NCBI GenBank assembly: GCA_947446645.1
Contig: CANFHA010000002.1
Location: 248,001 to 312,000 of the forward strand
Reading direction: 5' to 3'
DNA from: Chitinophagaceae bacterium
GTDB lineage: Bacteria; Bacteroidota; Bacteroidia; Chitinophagales; Chitinophagaceae
Length of the DNA stretch: 64,000 nucleotides
The position numbers were made by a program, and so were the translations under genes. Shown piece by piece: positions 63,780 through 64,000 of the stretch. Below the pieces are notes generated by a model. That model made no database searches. It was not told the origin of the DNA and saw only the letters and a program-made list of their open reading frames with translations. How positions within the stretch are numbered: the first letter of the stretch is position 1; each line of letters begins with the position of its first letter.

Positions 63780-64000
63780 ATGAAATACACAGTTGCCGAT
63801 GCCGCAAATAATCTAAAAGTCGAAAAAGATCTTATCAAGACATGGGCTTTTAAGTTTTCCGATTACTTGTCTCCCAGCGCAAACCCACCTAAAGGAGAAC
63901 AGCGTGAATTTGAATTGGAAGATATTAGAATAATGGCTTTCATATTGTTGCATTGGGAGAAAAATCCGGACATAGAGTGTATTAAAATGGGATTGGATGC
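63780..64000 (+). CDS. MerR-like DNA-binding protein, partial (runs off the window)
   Basis: ATG 63780 opens a frame of 73 codons to the window edge: MKYTVADAANNLKVEKDLIK, then TWAFKFSDYLSPSANPPKGE, QREFELEDIRIMAFILLHWE and so on. The pattern (helix-turn-helix in YTVADAANNLKVEKDLIKTWA, wing PKGEQREFELEDIRIMAFI) is that of MerR-family N-terminal domains. It is the first gene seen inside the element on this strand and divergent from the recombinase operon, so it may control integration or the cargo. Confidence 0.7.
   Translation, partial: MKYTVADAANNLKVEKDLIKTWAFKFSDYLSPSANPPKGEQREFELEDIRIMAFILLHWEKNPDIECIKMGLD

Overview
The window is a stretch of chromosome from a member of the Bacteroidota, most likely a Chitinophagaceae-like organism. 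The evidence is five proteins with type IX secretion (T9SS) C-terminal sorting domains, several Bacteroidota-restricted families (DUF4249, DUF4349, DUF4476, GWxTD, DHCW cupin, ABC permease/M1 aminopeptidase fusion), promoter-like TTG-N19-22-TAnnTTTG elements and weak ribosome binding sites. No rRNA, CRISPR array or replication origin was seen. Gene assignments rest on reading motifs in the translated sequence, not on database searches.

Layout. 1-6000: a conserved hypothetical protein, a 90-bp tandem palindromic repeat array, and a two-gene ABC exporter whose permease is fused to an M1 aminopeptidase. 6000-12900: an apparently cytosolic trypsin-like protease, a carboxypeptidase-regulatory-domain protein, a GreA/GreB-like factor, a GNAT acetyltransferase, a PqqB-like metallo-hydrolase beside thioredoxin reductase, a DUF4249 lipoprotein and an L,D-transpeptidase. 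12900-17300: two tandem Ig-like T9SS proteins plus the relic tail of a third copy. 17300-22800: the tyrosine catabolism pair hpd-hmgA, a CocE/NonD hydrolase and holA. 23000-26560: two adjacent TPR signalling proteins, one with a histidine-kinase-like dimerisation helix but no ATPase, the other a class III nucleotide cyclase broken by one in-frame TGA. 26500-35900: a PolB-like exonuclease, a coiled-coil membrane protein, a PhoB/PhoR-like pair split by a large T9SS beta-propeller protein, an orphan biotin carrier protein, two small envelope proteins and pdhB. 35870-46500: a Pmp3-like small membrane protein without a standard start, two T9SS proteins, DUF4349 and DUF4476 proteins, a geranylgeranyl-reductase-like flavoprotein, TerC, a thioesterase and a saccharopine-dehydrogenase-like enzyme. 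46500-61250: housekeeping genes (smpB, accD, pyrR-pyrB, adenine deaminase, FeoA, truncated hemoglobin, CDF transporter, WbqC, glycosyltransferase, DoxX, a sensor kinase).

61349-64000 is accessory. A large serine recombinase gene lies next to tRNA-Leu(GAG) and its reading frame runs antisense right through the tRNA. It is preceded by a translationally coupled 82-residue gene, a 530-bp regulatory region full of short repeats and palindromes, and a divergent MerR-like gene cut by the window edge. This looks like one end of an integrated element whose cargo lies to the right of the window.

The observations most worth following are the TGA-interrupted TPR-cyclase and its kinase-like neighbour, the recombinase/tRNA junction with its repeat-rich control region, the relic third Ig-like gene, and the unannotated Pmp3-like ORF.
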